Of a DNA stretch of 64,000 bases, positions 9,194 to 20,000 are shown piece after piece. The DNA comes from Roseburia zhanii (GTDB taxonomy: Bacteria; Bacillota; Clostridia; Lachnospirales; Lachnospiraceae). The position numbers and the translations under genes were made by a program. Numbering within the stretch: the first letter of the stretch is position 1; each line of letters begins with the position of its first letter. Location: NCBI RefSeq assembly GCF_014287635.1, contig NZ_JACOPH010000001.1, positions 248,001 to 312,000 on the forward strand, in the 5' to 3' direction. The notes under the pieces are model-generated. The model worked only from the letters and a program-made list of their open reading frames with translations, did no database searches and was not told the DNA's origin.

Positions 9194-11087
9194 GTGTGCC
9201 TTTATGCTGTTCTTTTGCATTATAGAGTGCTTTGTCAGCATAATTTAATAAGAGATCTAAATCCATATCGGAGTGTGAGGTCCATGCAAGACCGCCGGAC
9301 ACTCCGATAATTTTTTGCTCTTTATCCGGCAGTGATAGAGGATGCTCGCTTAAAAGTGCCCAGAAGCTGTTTACACATTCTCGTAATGCATCCAGACTGG
9401 TATGTCCATAAGTAAAGAAACAGAATTCGTCACCGGAACGTCGGGCGACAATACAGTGCTGTGCCGGAAGCATCTGCATGATCTTAGCAAAATGTTTCAG
9501 GTAGAGATCACCGGTATCATGTCCGTAAGTATCGTTAATGCTTTTAAAACTGTCTAGATCAAGCATGACACAGGAACACAATCTGCCCGGCAGCATATTC
9601 GTTAATTGTTTCTGGATCAGCTTTTTAAAGTACTGGTAACGGTACAGATTTGTCAGAGGATCGTGTGTATTTTCAAAGAACATCTTCCGTTTCCGTTTGA
9701 TGTTTTCTGTTGCATCGGTGATAACACCAAGATAACCGGACGATTCTGAAGAAAGATGTATGCGTATAAAATGGTCATTATCAACCGGATATACATCAGG
9801 CTCATCTTCTGCCGGATGTTTCAAGATCTGCTGGATATACTGGTAAAACAGTGTCGGATCTAAGAAAAGACGTTCAGCCTGACTGTCTGTCAGATGAAGC
9901 AGTTTTTTTGTGCCGGAAGTGACAAACAGATAGTTCGATTCTTTCTGATATTCAAAGGCTGCAAGTGGAATCTGACTGATCTCAATGATCTTTGTGATCC
10001 GGTCGGCAGTATGTGAAATACTGCTGACCATCGTATTGATCTTTGCACTTAATTCTTCGAATTCCGGATTGCCGCCGACAGCAACCTGCGTATCTAAATT
10101 ACCAATCGTGATCTGGGAGAGATCCGCTAGGATCTGATGAATCCCCCGAAGCACTTTTTTCTCTAATAAGTAGTTTAAAAGCAGTAAAATAATGATCTCA
10201 ATGACAATCAGGCAGATAAAGTTAAACAGTACATTCAGTGCAAGATTCTGTATCAGGATCCTGACCGGAATAGAAGCACAGATGTAAATATCGTTATATC
10301 GCTGGGATAACAGATAACGCCAGCTATGCTGATCATTTTTGATAAAAGAACCTCTCGAAGCCTGTTCTGCTTTCTCAAAAGGTACAGAATCTTCTGACGT
10401 ATGGGCAGAAAGCCCATGGGAGCAGCCTAAAAGTTCACCTGATGAAGCGTCGAGAACAAAAAATGTTTCTCCGATATCTGTTGGAAAACTGTTAAAAATC
10501 TCATCATAAGTAGCATTTCCGGTACTTTCAGCAATCCGGAGAGGGGAAAGTCCGACTTGAACAATGCCTTTTTCGTCCTGTCTTGCAACACCCACATACT
10601 TCATGATTTTGTCTTCTGCGGCATTTGGGATGGAATCCTGAATGAAATATGCATCCTTATCCCCATCTAATATAGTAAGAAAAGGAGAAGTCTGCTCATC
10701 ATCGTGGAAATCTAAACCAATGTATTTTGGAACGGAAGAAGCTGTTAAAATACCGTCACTATCTATAATATGAAGTTCGTCAACACTTAAAAGATCTGCA
10801 AGGTACTGTAGTTCTTCTACAGAATCGACAACGGAAGGATCTTTTTCGATGACATAAGCCGCTGCTTTTGCACGAGTCAGATATTCGTTTCCGAGTGTAC
10901 GGTTAATGTTGTCAGATTCTAATGCTCTGTTTTCAAGGGTGTTGATGATCTGGTTGATCTTAGAATAGAACGTTTTTCGCTGCTGTAGTATGATCGAACC
11001 CGCAGTAAAAAATGCATTTATGACTAGTATAAGACAAATTGCTGCAGTGATGATCACGGATGTATATTTTCTGAAAATTTTCTTCAT
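9177..11087 (-). CDS. Membrane-bound diguanylate-cyclase-like sensor (GGDEF)
   Basis: 636 residues. It has a transmembrane helix at ~11-32, an extracellular sensor region (dCache-like by size, ~35-275), a second helix (~280-305), a HAMP-like linker (GNLDTQV region), a PAS-like segment (~370-465) and a GGDEF domain (~470-636). The active-site loop reads RRSGDEF; a Ser in the first position is tolerated in many active cyclases. [18 protein letters not shown] matches the metal/nucleotide-binding helix. No RxxD inhibitory site is seen just upstream. It probably makes cyclic di-GMP in response to an outside signal. Its 3' end overlaps the amidase gene by 17 bp. Confidence 0.85.
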   Translation of the reverse strand: MKKIFRKYTSVIITAAICLILVINAFFTAGSIILQQRKTFYSKINQIINTLENRALESDNINRTLGNEYLTRAKAAAYVIEKDPSVVDSVEELQYLADLLSVDELHIIDSDGILTASSVPKYIGLDFHDDEQTSPFLTILDGDKDAYFIQDSIPNAAEDKIMKYVGVARQDEKGIVQVGLSPLRIAESTGNATYDEIFNSFPTDIGETFFVLDASSGELLGCSHGLSAHTSEDSVPFEKAEQASRGSFIKNDQHSWRYLLSQRYNDIYICASIPVRILIQNLALNVLFNFICLIVIEIIILLLLNYLLEKKVLRGIHQILADLSQITIGNLDTQVAVGGNPEFEELSAKINTMVSSISHTADRITKIIEISQIPLAAFEYQKESNYLFVTSGTKKLLHLTDSQAERLFLDPTLFYQYIQQILKHPAEDEPDVYPVDNDHFIRIHLSSESSGYLGVITDATENIKRKRKMFFENTHDPLTNLYRYQYFKKLIQKQLTNMLPGRLCSCVMLDLDSFKSINDTYGHDTGDLYLKHFAKIMQMLPAQHCIVARRSGDEFCFFTYGHTSLDALRECVNSFWALLSEHPLSLPDKEQKIIGVSGGLAWTSHSDMDLDLLLNYADKALYNAKEQHKGTLMEYH

Positions 11088-11288
11088 TAGTAAATTCTCC
11101 TGCGTAAGTAGCTTAGTCGATAAACAATGTTTGCATATTGTATCTATTGTACCACATAATGCCTTTAATGGAATAAAAAGATGCTTTCATGTAAAAAAAT
11201 CATGGTTATATGCTAAAAAAGAGCATCACTTTGTCGATAAGCAGGATGATTTTTGGATACAATAAAAATATCTGGAGAAAAATATCAG

Positions 11289-11450
11289 ATTTTGATGTAC
11301 ATTTGATGTACTTGAGCTGTTAATATACTGCTTGAAGGTAAGTTTTAATACCTCTCTTCCAAATTTTATATACACCCCAATTTATTTTAACCCAGATTTA
11401 GGAAAAACGTCGGTTGCTGTAACCCCATACAGCATCCGACGTTTTTCTCT
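11289..11450 (+). ncRNA. Candidate small RNA, copy 1, ending in an intrinsic terminator
   Basis: The segment starts with promoter-like sequence (TTGATG and TATACT elements), has a ~70-nt core, and ends in a perfect 12-bp stem (11402-11413 with 11436-11447). Inside this lies a nested GCTGT/ACAGC stem capped by AACCCCAT, and a T run follows. The core is repeated almost unchanged 222 bp downstream. It has C-rich single-stranded stretches (TACCTCTCTTCC and ACACCCCAA) of the kind Gram-positive trans-acting RNAs use against Shine-Dalgarno sites. No ORF is supported. The strand is set by the terminator. Confidence 0.5.
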
Positions 11451-11510
11451 TGACTGGTGTTCAAATAGCAAGTAAAAATGGAAAATAAAAATTCCTGATA
11501 AAAAGGTCGA

Positions 11511-11671
11511 ATTTTGATGTACATTTGATGTACTTGAACTGTTAATATGCTACTTGAAGGTAAGTTTTAATACCTCTCTTCCAAATTTTATATACACCCC
11601 AATTTATTTTAACCCAGATTTAGGAAAAAGAGTCGTTGCTGTAACCCCATACAGCTTCGGCTCTTTTTCTG
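11511..11671 (+). ncRNA. Candidate small RNA, copy 2, tandem duplicate of copy 1
   Basis: The 5' part and the whole core match copy 1 except for a few bases near the putative -10. The apical stem and its AACCCCAT loop are identical. The basal terminator stem differs at five of seven pairs, and every change keeps pairing (ACGTCGG/CCGACGT in copy 1, AGAGTCG/CGGCTCT here with one G-U). This covariation favours a functional structured RNA. The T run is at 11664-11668. Confidence 0.5.
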
Positions 11672-11696
11672 TTATATACAATATATATAATATAGG

Positions 11697-12486
11697 TTGT
11701 GAGTGAAATTTAAGGATTGTTTGGGACGGGGAGTGAGCCTGTGCTGATTTTGGTTTTGACAGCCTGTATGGGTGTTCTGTTGCGGATGCAGGTTTCAGAC
11801 CGGCTTTTTAGCGGCTCTAAGCAGGCGGTGACATAAGCGTTTATTCCAAAAGCTGTCCCAAACTCACCTGATATGCAGAGGCGGTGTGACATTGACGAGT
11901 TCGGACAGTGGGACAGCTTTTGACGATTATGTCCCCGCCTGCTAAGAGCCGCACAAAAGCCGGTCAATGAAACCTGCATCCGCAGCAGAACGCCCACACA
12001 GGCTGCGTGAGCCTTTTGGCAGCACAGGCAGTTAAGGTTTTTGAACAATCCTTAAATTTCGCCGGAAGGTTATAGAATAGGAAAACCGACAGATTTATAG
12101 CATAATTTCCGCAGGCATAAACTTACAGCTTAGAAAATTTCAGCTAACACTCCGACAGCGTACATTGCCTGTGTTCCACGCAGTAAAATCAAACGGCATA
12201 GCGTCCGTATACCGCCTACAGTGTTCATTGTCCGGCTTTCGTGTATGTCTTAGCAGGTGGCGGCATAAGCGCAAAAACTGCCCAACTGTCTGAGCTCGTG
12301 AACGCAGAACATATCACAATATAAGAGGCGAGTTTTGGGCAGTTTTTGGAATAAGCGCTTATGCCACCGCCTGATTAGACATACTAGAAAGCCGGATTCG
12401 AACACTGTAGGCGGTATACGGACGCTATTCCGTTTGTCGTAACTGAAAATCAACACAGGCTCACCACCTTCCGGATAGACTCACAA
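11697..12486. repeat. ~790-bp non-coding element of two long imperfect palindromes inside an outer inverted repeat
   Basis: Palindrome 1 spans 11705-12060. Its ends (GAAATTTAAGGATTGTTT and GAACAATCCTTAAATTTC) and inner blocks around AGCCGGTC, GCGGCTCT and GACATAAGCG pair across a centre near 11882. Palindrome 2 spans 12062-12474, from CCGGAAGGT to ACCTTCCGG, with a ~70-bp block rich in exact pairing (GCGTCCGTATACCGCC region), centred near 12268. Both hairpin tips share related sequence. The outermost 8 bp are TTGTGAGT (11697) and ACTCACAA (12479). No credible gene lies inside. It may be a folded RNA, a transposon relic or a cruciform-forming element. Confidence 0.6.
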
Positions 12487-12589
12487 ATAAAAAATTATAA
12501 GCTGACAGAACCACCATTTTCGTATAAAATAAAACCATCATACAAAACATAAACCACCAGCATAAACAATACAAACAGGAGGCACACCG

Positions 12590-13534
12590 ATGTCCACAAA
12601 GAAAAAACCGGAAATGGAATTCCGCTATTATGAGATACCACAGGGAGAACGTCTTTTAGCACTTCTTGGCAATACATGGATACGGGTATACGGAAATGAC
12701 ACAACCGACATCAAACTGCATTTTCATAATCTGATGGAGATCGGCTACTGTGTATCCGGTGATGGTAACATCGTATTCGGGGAAAACGTTGTTCCATATG
12801 ATGAAGGAATGCTGACAGTGATCCCGCAAAATTATCCGCATACTACGAACAGCAGGATACATACAAAGAGCCATTGGGAATATCTGTTTGTCAATCCGGA
12901 AGAACTGCTGTCTGAATTTTATCCTGACAATCCTCTGTTTGCAAAAAAAATCTTAGACAGGATCAATAAGAAGGAACAATATTATCTGAAAGGCGAAAAT
13001 GAACAGCTTGTTATGATCGTGCGTATGATCATGGATGAATGCAGAAACCGGAAAAGCTATTCCGGAGAATATATCCGCGGACTTTTGCTGACAATGCTGA
13101 TAGCGATCGCAAGGGCAGATAAGGATATCGTAAGTCAGCAGGAGCATTACCAGCCGCATGGTGGAATCTACCAGATATCAAGTGCCTTAGAATATATCAG
13201 CAAATGTTATATGGAAAATATCAAGATGGAAACACTTGCAGAAAGCTGTAATTTAAGTGAAACACATTTCAGGAGATTATTTGCGGAAAACATGAACATG
13301 ACACCGAGCGAGTATATCAATCTGGTACGCATCCAGCAGGCATGCGAACTGATGAAAAAAACAAGGTGTTCAATGGAAGATGTAGCAGCACGCGTAGGCT
13401 ATACGACAATTTCCACGTTTAACCGGAATTTTCGTAAAATTATCGGAACATCGCCCTATCAATTCAAAAAAAGTAGTGAAAATTATCAAGGAAAGATACT
13501 GGACGCTAAGATTTCGGCACACCGTGGCTGGTAA
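12590..13534 (+). CDS. AraC-family transcriptional regulator of the galactoside locus
   Basis: 314 residues. The N-terminal ~150 residues are a cupin-like sensor (HFHNLMEIGYCVSGDGNI and HTTN motifs). The C-terminal ~100 residues are an AraC double helix-turn-helix (LAESCNLSETHFRRLFAE, then VAARVGYTTISTFNRNFRK). The ribosome binding site AGGAGG is 9 bp before ATG 12590. It lies directly upstream of, and on the same strand as, the sugar ABC transporter and lacZ. It therefore probably activates them in response to a galactoside or its product, and the transporter promoter has a poor -35, as expected for activator control. The ligand is not known. Confidence 0.87.
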   Translation: MSTKKKPEMEFRYYEIPQGERLLALLGNTWIRVYGNDTTDIKLHFHNLMEIGYCVSGDGNIVFGENVVPYDEGMLTVIPQNYPHTTNSRIHTKSHWEYLFVNPEELLSEFYPDNPLFAKKILDRINKKEQYYLKGENEQLVMIVRMIMDECRNRKSYSGEYIRGLLLTMLIAIARADKDIVSQQEHYQPHGGIYQISSALEYISKCYMENIKMETLAESCNLSETHFRRLFAENMNMTPSEYINLVRIQQACELMKKTRCSMEDVAARVGYTTISTFNRNFRKIIGTSPYQFKKSSENYQGKILDAKISAHRGW

Positions 13535-13561
13535 ATTGCACAAAAAACACATGGGGTTTTT

Positions 13562-13612
13562 AAAAAAAAGAGCATAAACAACTAAAAGATGGTTGAAAAT
13601 GCTCTTTTTTTG
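13562..13612 (+). terminator. Terminator after the AraC gene (bidirectional in shape)
   Basis: AAAAAAAGAGCAT pairs with ATGCTCTTTTTTT around a short AAC/GTT inner stem. With an A run before and a T run after, it could work on both strands. Confidence 0.75.
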
Positions 13613-13647
13613 GTTGAATATGAGAACAACTATATATGAAAAGTTGG

Positions 13648-13653
13648 TATAAT
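13648..13653 (+). promoter_or_regulatory. Probable -10 element of the transporter-lacZ operon
   Basis: TATAAT preceded by TTGG, with no recognisable -35 at 17 bp (AACAAC). A strong -10 with a weak -35 fits activation by the adjacent AraC-type protein. Confidence 0.5.
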
Positions 13654-13704
13654 GCACATATAAACGAAAGGAAAAAGAAAAATTGTGTATAAATCGCACA
13701 ACAT

Positions 13705-13718
13705 CAACCGGCCGGTTG
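13705..13718. promoter_or_regulatory. Perfect 14-bp palindrome in the transporter leader, possible operator
   Basis: CAACCGGCCGGTTG lies about 50 bp downstream of the putative -10 and 43 bp before the binding-protein start. It could bind a dimeric LacI-type repressor or form a small RNA hairpin. No protein was identified for it. Confidence 0.4.
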
Positions 13719-13760
13719 GATTTCCTGTTTATTAACAAAGTATTTGGGAGGAAACGAATA

Positions 13761-15110
13761 ATGAAAAGAAAATTAATGTCACTTTTATTAGTAGGCGCTA
13801 TGACAACTGCTATGTTTGCAGGATGTGGATCTTCAAGTGATGATGCAGCATCTACAGATAACACAGCTACAACAAATGATGCAGCAGATGCATCCACAGA
13901 ATCAGGAAGCAGCGCTGAAGGTGGAAAATTAACAGTATGGTGCTGGGATCCGGCATTCAATATCTTCTCTATGGAAGAAGCAGCTAAGGTTTATCAGAAA
14001 GATCATCCGGATGTTGACGTTGAAGTTATTGAAACTCCATGGGAGGATGTTCAGACAAAACTTACAACAGCAGCTACTTCTGGTGACTTAAGTTCATTAC
14101 CGGATATCTTACTGATGCAGGATAATGCATTCCAGAAGAACGTAATCAGCTACCCGGATGCATTTACTGATTTAACAGACAGCGGAGTTGATTTCTCACA
14201 GTTTGCAGCAGGTAAAACTGCATACTCTGTAGTAGATGGCAAGAACTATGGTGTACCTTTCGATAATGGTGCTGTTATCGCCTGCTACCGTACAGATGTC
14301 TTAGAGCAGGCTGGTTTAACTATCGATGATTTCACAGATATTACTTGGGATCAGTACATTGAAAACGGTAAAAAAGTATTAGACGCTACAGGAAAACCTC
14401 TTATCTCCATGCAGGCAGGTGAGTGTGACCTTATCATGATGATGTTACAGTCTGCTGGATCTTCTCTTTTCAACGAAGATGGAACAGCTAACATCGTAAA
14501 CAACGACACATTAAAAGTTGTTATGGAAACATACAAAGAATTAAAAGATACTGGTGTGTTAACAGAAGTAAACAGCTGGGATGAATATGTAGGTTCATTC
14601 GTAAGCGGTGATGTTGCTGGTACAATCAACGGATGCTGGATCATGGCTTCTATCAAGACAGCTGAAGACCAGAACGGTAACTGGGCTATCACAGATATGC
14701 CAAGCCTTGTAGGTGTTGATGATGCAACTAACTACTCTAACAATGGTGGTTCTTCATGGGCAGTAACATCTAACTGTCAGAACAAAGATCTTGCTTTTGA
14801 TTTCTTAGCAAGCACATTTGGTGGAAGCACAGAACTTTATGACAACATTCTTTCTTGCGGAGCTATCGCAACATGGGCACCAGCTGGTGATTCCGACAAA
14901 TACGCTGAAGGTGATGACTTCTTCGGTGGCGATGCTGTATCTGCTAAGATCGTAGATTTTGCTACAAAAGTTCCATCTAATATTACAGGTGTATATTACT
15001 ATGAAGCTCGTGATGCTGTAGCAGTAGCAACAACAAACGTAATCAACGGAGCTGATATTGCAACTGAACTTCAGACAGCAGAAGATACTGTAAACTTCAA
15101 TATGCAGTAA
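13761..15110 (+). CDS. Sugar ABC transporter substrate-binding lipoprotein
   Basis: 449 residues from ATG 13761, which has a GGGAGG site 7-12 bp upstream. The frame is open back to 13683, but that extension has no ribosome binding site and would bury the signal peptide. The lipobox is MFAGC near residue 22, followed by a Ser/Thr/Asp/Ala-rich tether and a family-1 solute-binding fold (LTVWCWDPAFN, WEDVQTKL, LPDILLMQD, GVPFDNGAVIACYRTD). It captures a carbohydrate outside the membrane and hands it to the two permeases downstream. The linked LacZ suggests lactose, galacto-oligosaccharides or another beta-galactoside. Codon use is more optimised than in the neighbours, as is usual for an abundant binding protein. 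Confidence 0.9.
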   Translation: MKRKLMSLLLVGAMTTAMFAGCGSSSDDAASTDNTATTNDAADASTESGSSAEGGKLTVWCWDPAFNIFSMEEAAKVYQKDHPDVDVEVIETPWEDVQTKLTTAATSGDLSSLPDILLMQDNAFQKNVISYPDAFTDLTDSGVDFSQFAAGKTAYSVVDGKNYGVPFDNGAVIACYRTDVLEQAGLTIDDFTDITWDQYIENGKKVLDATGKPLISMQAGECDLIMMMLQSAGSSLFNEDGTANIVNNDTLKVVMETYKELKDTGVLTEVNSWDEYVGSFVSGDVAGTINGCWIMASIKTAEDQNGNWAITDMPSLVGVDDATNYSNNGGSSWAVTSNCQNKDLAFDFLASTFGGSTELYDNILSCGAIATWAPAGDSDKYAEGDDFFGGDAVSAKIVDFATKVPSNITGVYYYEARDAVAVATTNVINGADIATELQTAEDTVNFNMQ

Positions 15111-15145
15111 TTTCTGAATCTTTCAGAGTAAAGCATAATTGTAAA

Positions 15146-15181
15146 GGGGAGAACGGTTTAACCGGCTGTTCTCCCTTTTTA
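15146..15181 (+). terminator. Attenuating terminator between binding protein and permeases
   Basis: GGGGAGAACGG pairs with CCGGCTGTTCTCCC and is followed by a T run. Partial read-through here would explain high binding-protein and lower permease output, a common arrangement in this transporter class. Confidence 0.8.
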
Positions 15182-15235
15182 TTAAAACTTTTAACTTGTA
15201 GCATTGTTTTTTCAGCATAAAAGGAGGGAGTTTCC

Positions 15236-16135
15236 TTGAGTAAGCCATCAATGAAATTGTCTTTAGACAAGAAGCATAACCTGACAGGATGGATATTCTT
15301 GACACCGGGTGCACTGCTGATCTTATTTATGAGCTTTGTGCCAATGATAAAAGCACTGATCCTGTCTTTTAAAACAGGAAATGGTGGAGCATTAACGTGG
15401 TCAGATCCGATCTTTCGAAATTACTCACAGATGTTCAAGGATACTGTATTCATCCAGTCCATTAAGAATACATTTTTCTATTTGATCATTCAGGTGCCGA
15501 TCATGTTAATCTTAGCATTGATCCTTGCATCTATATTAAATAACAGAAACTTACGGTTTAAAGGTGCGTTCCGTACCATGATCTTCTTACCATGTGCAAC
15601 TTCTTTAGTAGCATATGCAACCGTATTCCGTACATTATTTGCAAACAACGGTCTTGTAAACCTAGTACTTACCAAGATCGGTATCTTAAGCCAGCCGTAT
15701 TCATTTCTTACTCACGTATGGAGTGCACGAATCATTATCGTATTAGCACTTCTCTGGAGATGGACAGGATACAATATGGTATTCTATTTATCAGGATTAC
15801 AGAATATTGAGTATTCTGTATATGAGGCAGCTAAGATTGACGGAGCATCACCGATGCAGACATTTTTTAAGATCACAGTTCCGTTATTAAAGCCTACGAT
15901 TCTTTTAACAGCTATTATGTCAACCAACGGTACATTACAGTTATTCGATGAATCTGTAAACTTGACAGATGGTGGCCCGGCAAATGCATCTATCACAATG
16001 TCACATTATATTTACAATCTGTCATTTAAGTATGTGCCGAAGTTCGGATATGCAGCAGCAATGTCATTCTTGATATTAATCTTAGTTGCAATCTTAGCAT
16101 TCGTTCAGATGAAAGTAGGTGATAAACGTGACTAA
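15236..16135 (+). CDS. Sugar ABC transporter permease 1 (MalF/UgpA type)
   Basis: 299 residues with about six membrane helices. The EAA loop reads YEAAKIDGASPMQTFFKITVPLL, the contact site for the ATPase. TTG 15236 is chosen because AGGAGGGAG ends 6 bp upstream; ATG 15251 is an alternative. It forms the membrane channel with the next gene, whose start it overlaps. No ATPase is encoded here, so a shared MsmX/MsmK-like subunit is probably used. Confidence 0.9.
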   Translation: MSKPSMKLSLDKKHNLTGWIFLTPGALLILFMSFVPMIKALILSFKTGNGGALTWSDPIFRNYSQMFKDTVFIQSIKNTFFYLIIQVPIMLILALILASILNNRNLRFKGAFRTMIFLPCATSLVAYATVFRTLFANNGLVNLVLTKIGILSQPYSFLTHVWSARIIIVLALLWRWTGYNMVFYLSGLQNIEYSVYEAAKIDGASPMQTFFKITVPLLKPTILLTAIMSTNGTLQLFDESVNLTDGGPANASITMSHYIYNLSFKYVPKFGYAAAMSFLILILVAILAFVQMKVGDKRD

Positions 16136-16934
16136 AGGTAAGAAAATTGCAATGTATGTATTTTTGATCCTCGCATCCTTTATTTCCGTTTTTCCATTAT
16201 ATTGGATGGTATGTGCGGCAACAAATACAAGTGCGGATGTTCTTCGCGGACGCATTATTCCGGGTGGAAATCTGCTTGTAAACGTTAAGAATCTGTTCGC
16301 AGCACAGGATATCGGTACTGCATTAGGAAATTCTTTTAAATATTCGATTGTATTAACACTGATATCCCTTGTAATCTGTTCTTTAGCAGGTTATGGATTT
16401 GAAATTTACCATGATAAGGCAAAAGATGCTGTTATGAGCGTAATTTTACTGGCAATGATGGTTCCATTTGTAGCAACGATGATCCCATTATTCCAGATGT
16501 TCTCAAAAGCAGGATGGTTGAACTCTACGATCGGATTTATTCTTCCGACGATTTCAACACCGTTTTTGATCATGATGTTCCGACAGAGTGCACGTTCATT
16601 CCCACATGATATCATTGAAGCAGCTAGAATTGATGGATTATCGGAGATCCGTATTTTCTTCCAGATGTTCATGCCTACCATGAGATCTACCTATGCAGCA
16701 GCAATGACAATCACATTTATGAATGCATGGAACAATTACTTATGGCCAAAGGTAATCATGACAAATGCTAAGAGCGTTACAATGCCGATGGTTGTAGCAA
16801 ACTTGACACAGGGTTATGTAACAGATTACGGTATGTTAATGTTGGCCGTATTGATCTGTACATTACCAACTGCTATCGTATTCTTCTGCTTGCAGAAATC
16901 TTTCGCAGAAGGTATTACAGGTGCAGTAAAATAA
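16119..16934 (+). CDS. Sugar ABC transporter permease 2 (MalG type)
   Basis: Up to 271 residues, with six predicted helices and the EAA motif IIEAARIDGLSEIRIFFQMFMP. The frame opens at GTG 16119, and GTG 16128 is an equally good start three codons later; both overlap the end of permease 1, so the two are translationally coupled. It partners permease 1 for uptake of the sugar that LacZ then cleaves. lacZ starts 100 bp downstream. Confidence 0.9.
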   Translation: MINVTKGKKIAMYVFLILASFISVFPLYWMVCAATNTSADVLRGRIIPGGNLLVNVKNLFAAQDIGTALGNSFKYSIVLTLISLVICSLAGYGFEIYHDKAKDAVMSVILLAMMVPFVATMIPLFQMFSKAGWLNSTIGFILPTISTPFLIMMFRQSARSFPHDIIEAARIDGLSEIRIFFQMFMPTMRSTYAAAMTITFMNAWNNYLWPKVIMTNAKSVTMPMVVANLTQGYVTDYGMLMLAVLICTLPTAIVFFCLQKSFAEGITGAVK

Positions 16935-17033
16935 TCAATGATTGTAAATATCATATTGTAACTGAAACGGCAGGCTCAGGTTCGCTTTACATGAGGCTGC
17001 CGTTTCCAAAATACGAGAAAAAGAGGATAAGTT

Positions 17034-20000
17034 ATGGCACAGTTTGATTATTCAAAAGTGAAAGATCCAACATTTTTTAAGGAAAATGTGTTAGCAGCAC
17101 ATTCCTCCCACATAGCTTACGGCAATAAGGGAGAGCTGTTTGATGGGAAGAGTTCTCTTAGAGCTTCCCTCGACGGTATCTGGAAATTTTCCTATGCTGT
17201 CAATTATGCATCTTCTGTCAAAGGATTTGAAAAAGCAGAGTATGATTGTACCTCATGGAATGATATCAGAGTACCGGCACATATCCAGATGGAAGGGTAT
17301 GACAGCCCACAGTATTCTAATACGCAGTACCCATGGGACGGCAGAGAAGATGTAGAACCGGGAGAGATCCCTGAAAGATTCAATCCGGTTGCAAGTTATG
17401 TCAAATATTTTGAAATACCGGAACGGATGAAAGGAAAAGAGATCCGCATTGCATTTGCCGGTGTAGAAAGCGGAATGGCTCTCTGGTTAAATGGCAGCTA
17501 TGTAGGATATAGTGAAGACAGTTTTACACCGTCGGATTTTAACCTGACACCATATATCAAAGATGGTGAGAATAAACTTGCGGTACAGGTATTTAAGTGG
17601 ACATCTTCAAGCTGGTGTGAAGATCAGGACTTCTTCCGTTTTTCCGGTATTTACCGCAGTGTATATTTATACGCGGTTCCGGTAGTACATGTGGAAGATA
17701 TCCGTATCAAGACATTGTTTGACGGAGAAGATTTTAGCAGATCAGCATTAGAGATCACGACAAAAGTATCTGGCAGCGGGAAAGTGCGTTTTACCTTAAA
17801 AGATGGTCAGGAGAGTATCTTTACCAAGCAGGTAGATGCAGAAAAAGAGATACGGTTTACCGAAGTTGTAGAAAAACCAAGACTCTGGAGTGCAGAAGAA
17901 CCCAATCTCTATCAGTTAGAGATCGAGGCAACAGATGCATCCGGTGAAGTGGTAGAATATATGGAACAGGCAGTCGGTTTCCGTAAATTTGAAATGAAAG
18001 ATAACCGTATGCTGTTAAATGGCAAACGTATCGTATTTAAGGGAGTAAACAGACATGAGTTCAGTTCCGTTTCCGGTCGTCATGTTACTTATGAAGAATT
18101 AGAAAAAGACATCATAACGATGAAACAGAATAATATCAATGCAATCCGTACCTGTCATTATCCGGATGATGTAGATATCTATGATCTGTGTGACCGTTAT
18201 GGTCTTTATATGATCGCTGAGTGTAACATGGAATCCCATGGTACATGGGATGCATATCTGCGTGGTATCAAAGATATGTCTTATGTTGTCCCGGATGATA
18301 AACCAGACTGGGAGGCTATGATGTTAGACCGCATCAATTCCTGTTATCAGAGAGATAAGAACCATGCAGCGATCGTACTCTGGTCCTGCGGTAATGAGTC
18401 TTATGGTGGTCAGACGATCTATAAGATGTCAGAGTTGTTCCGGCAGTTAGATGATACAAGATTAGTACATTATGAAGGTGTTTTCCATGACCGCAGATAT
18501 AATGATACTTCAGATATGGAAAGCCGTATGTATCCGAAAGTATATGAGATCGAAGAATACTTAAATACTCCGGGAGCAAAACCGTTTATCTGCTGTGAGT
18601 ATTCCCATGCGATGGGTAACTCCTGTGGCGCGATCCATAAATATACCGATCTGGCAGATAAGGAAAATTCCGGTTATCAGGGTGGATTTATCTGGGATTA
18701 CATCGATCAGTCTATTTATAAAAAAGACCGTTACGGCAAGTGGTTCTTAGCTTATGGCGGTGATTTCGGTGACCGCCCGACAGATTATAATTTCAGTGGA
18801 AACGGTATTGCATATGGTGGAGAAAGAAATGCTTCTCCAAAGATGCAGGAAGTTAAATTCGTTTATCAGAATCTTGCAGTTACAGTAAATGAGAAGAATT
18901 TTGAAGTATGGAATAAAAATCTGTTTGTCAATGCAGATACATTTGACTGTATGGCATATTTACAGAGAGATGGTGTTGTCATTGCAAAACAGGTGCTTGC
19001 AGTTTCTGTTGAACCGGACAGCAAAAAGACTTATCCGATCCCATTTGAGATTCCTGAGTATGAAGGGGAATATGCAGTTACGATTTCCTTCATGTTAAAA
19101 GAAGATAAGCCATGGGCAAAAGCCGGACACGAAGTAGCATTTGGTCAGGCAGTTGTAAAGAAAGTCGTAAAACCTATAAAATATATGGCAAAAGAGAAAC
19201 CATATACATTGATCCGCGGAGTCTACAATACCTGCGTACGTGGCGCAGAATTTGAAGTATTATTCTCATCTTTAAATGGTGGACTGGTATCTTACCGTTA
19301 TGCAGGAAAAGAACTGATCGAGGAGATTCCGAAGCCGAATTTCTGGCGTGCACCGGTAGATAATGACTATGGTAATGATATGCCGCAGCATTATGCACAG
19401 TGGAAGATCGCAAGTATGTATCTGACACATAAAGGTGCAGGTATCAGACGGGAAGGCGTAGAGTGCCCACAGTACGAGAATCCGACCGTACGTGAAGAAA
19501 AAGATTACGCAGTGATCACCTATACATATAAGATGCCGACAATACCGGCAACAGAGTGTCAGGTAGAATATCGTGTCTATGGAGATGGAAGAATCAAGAC
19601 AACGTTATCTTATGATCCTGTAAAAGAATTAAAAGATATGCCTGAATTTGGTATGATCTTTAAATTCAATGCAGATTATGACAATGTAGAATGGTACGGA
19701 AACGGACCGGAAGAAACTTACGAAGACCGTAAGGAAGGCGCAAAACTTGGTATTTATAAGAATCATGTTATGGATAACATGGCAGGATACTTAGTTCCTC
19801 AGGAGTGTGGAAACAAAACAGATGTACGCTATGGTAAGATCACAGACAGGAAGGGAAGAGGTATCCTCTTTACCGGAGATTCCATGAGTTTTTCAGCACT
19901 TCCATATACGCCGCATGAAATCGAAAATGCAAAACATGCATATGAACTGCCGGAAGTACATTATACAGTAGTACGTGTATCAAAACAGCAGATGGGTATT

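Noticed and set aside
11710..12456. Minus-strand ORFs of 112 and 68 codons (11710-12048, 12250-12456)
   Set aside because: They lie across the arms of the long palindromes, have no ribosome binding site and show no protein-like composition. They are by-products of the inverted-repeat sequence.
13683..13760. Upstream extension of the sugar-binding protein
   Set aside because: No ribosome binding site is seen, and it would place 26 residues before a clear lipoprotein signal. ATG 13761 has a good site.
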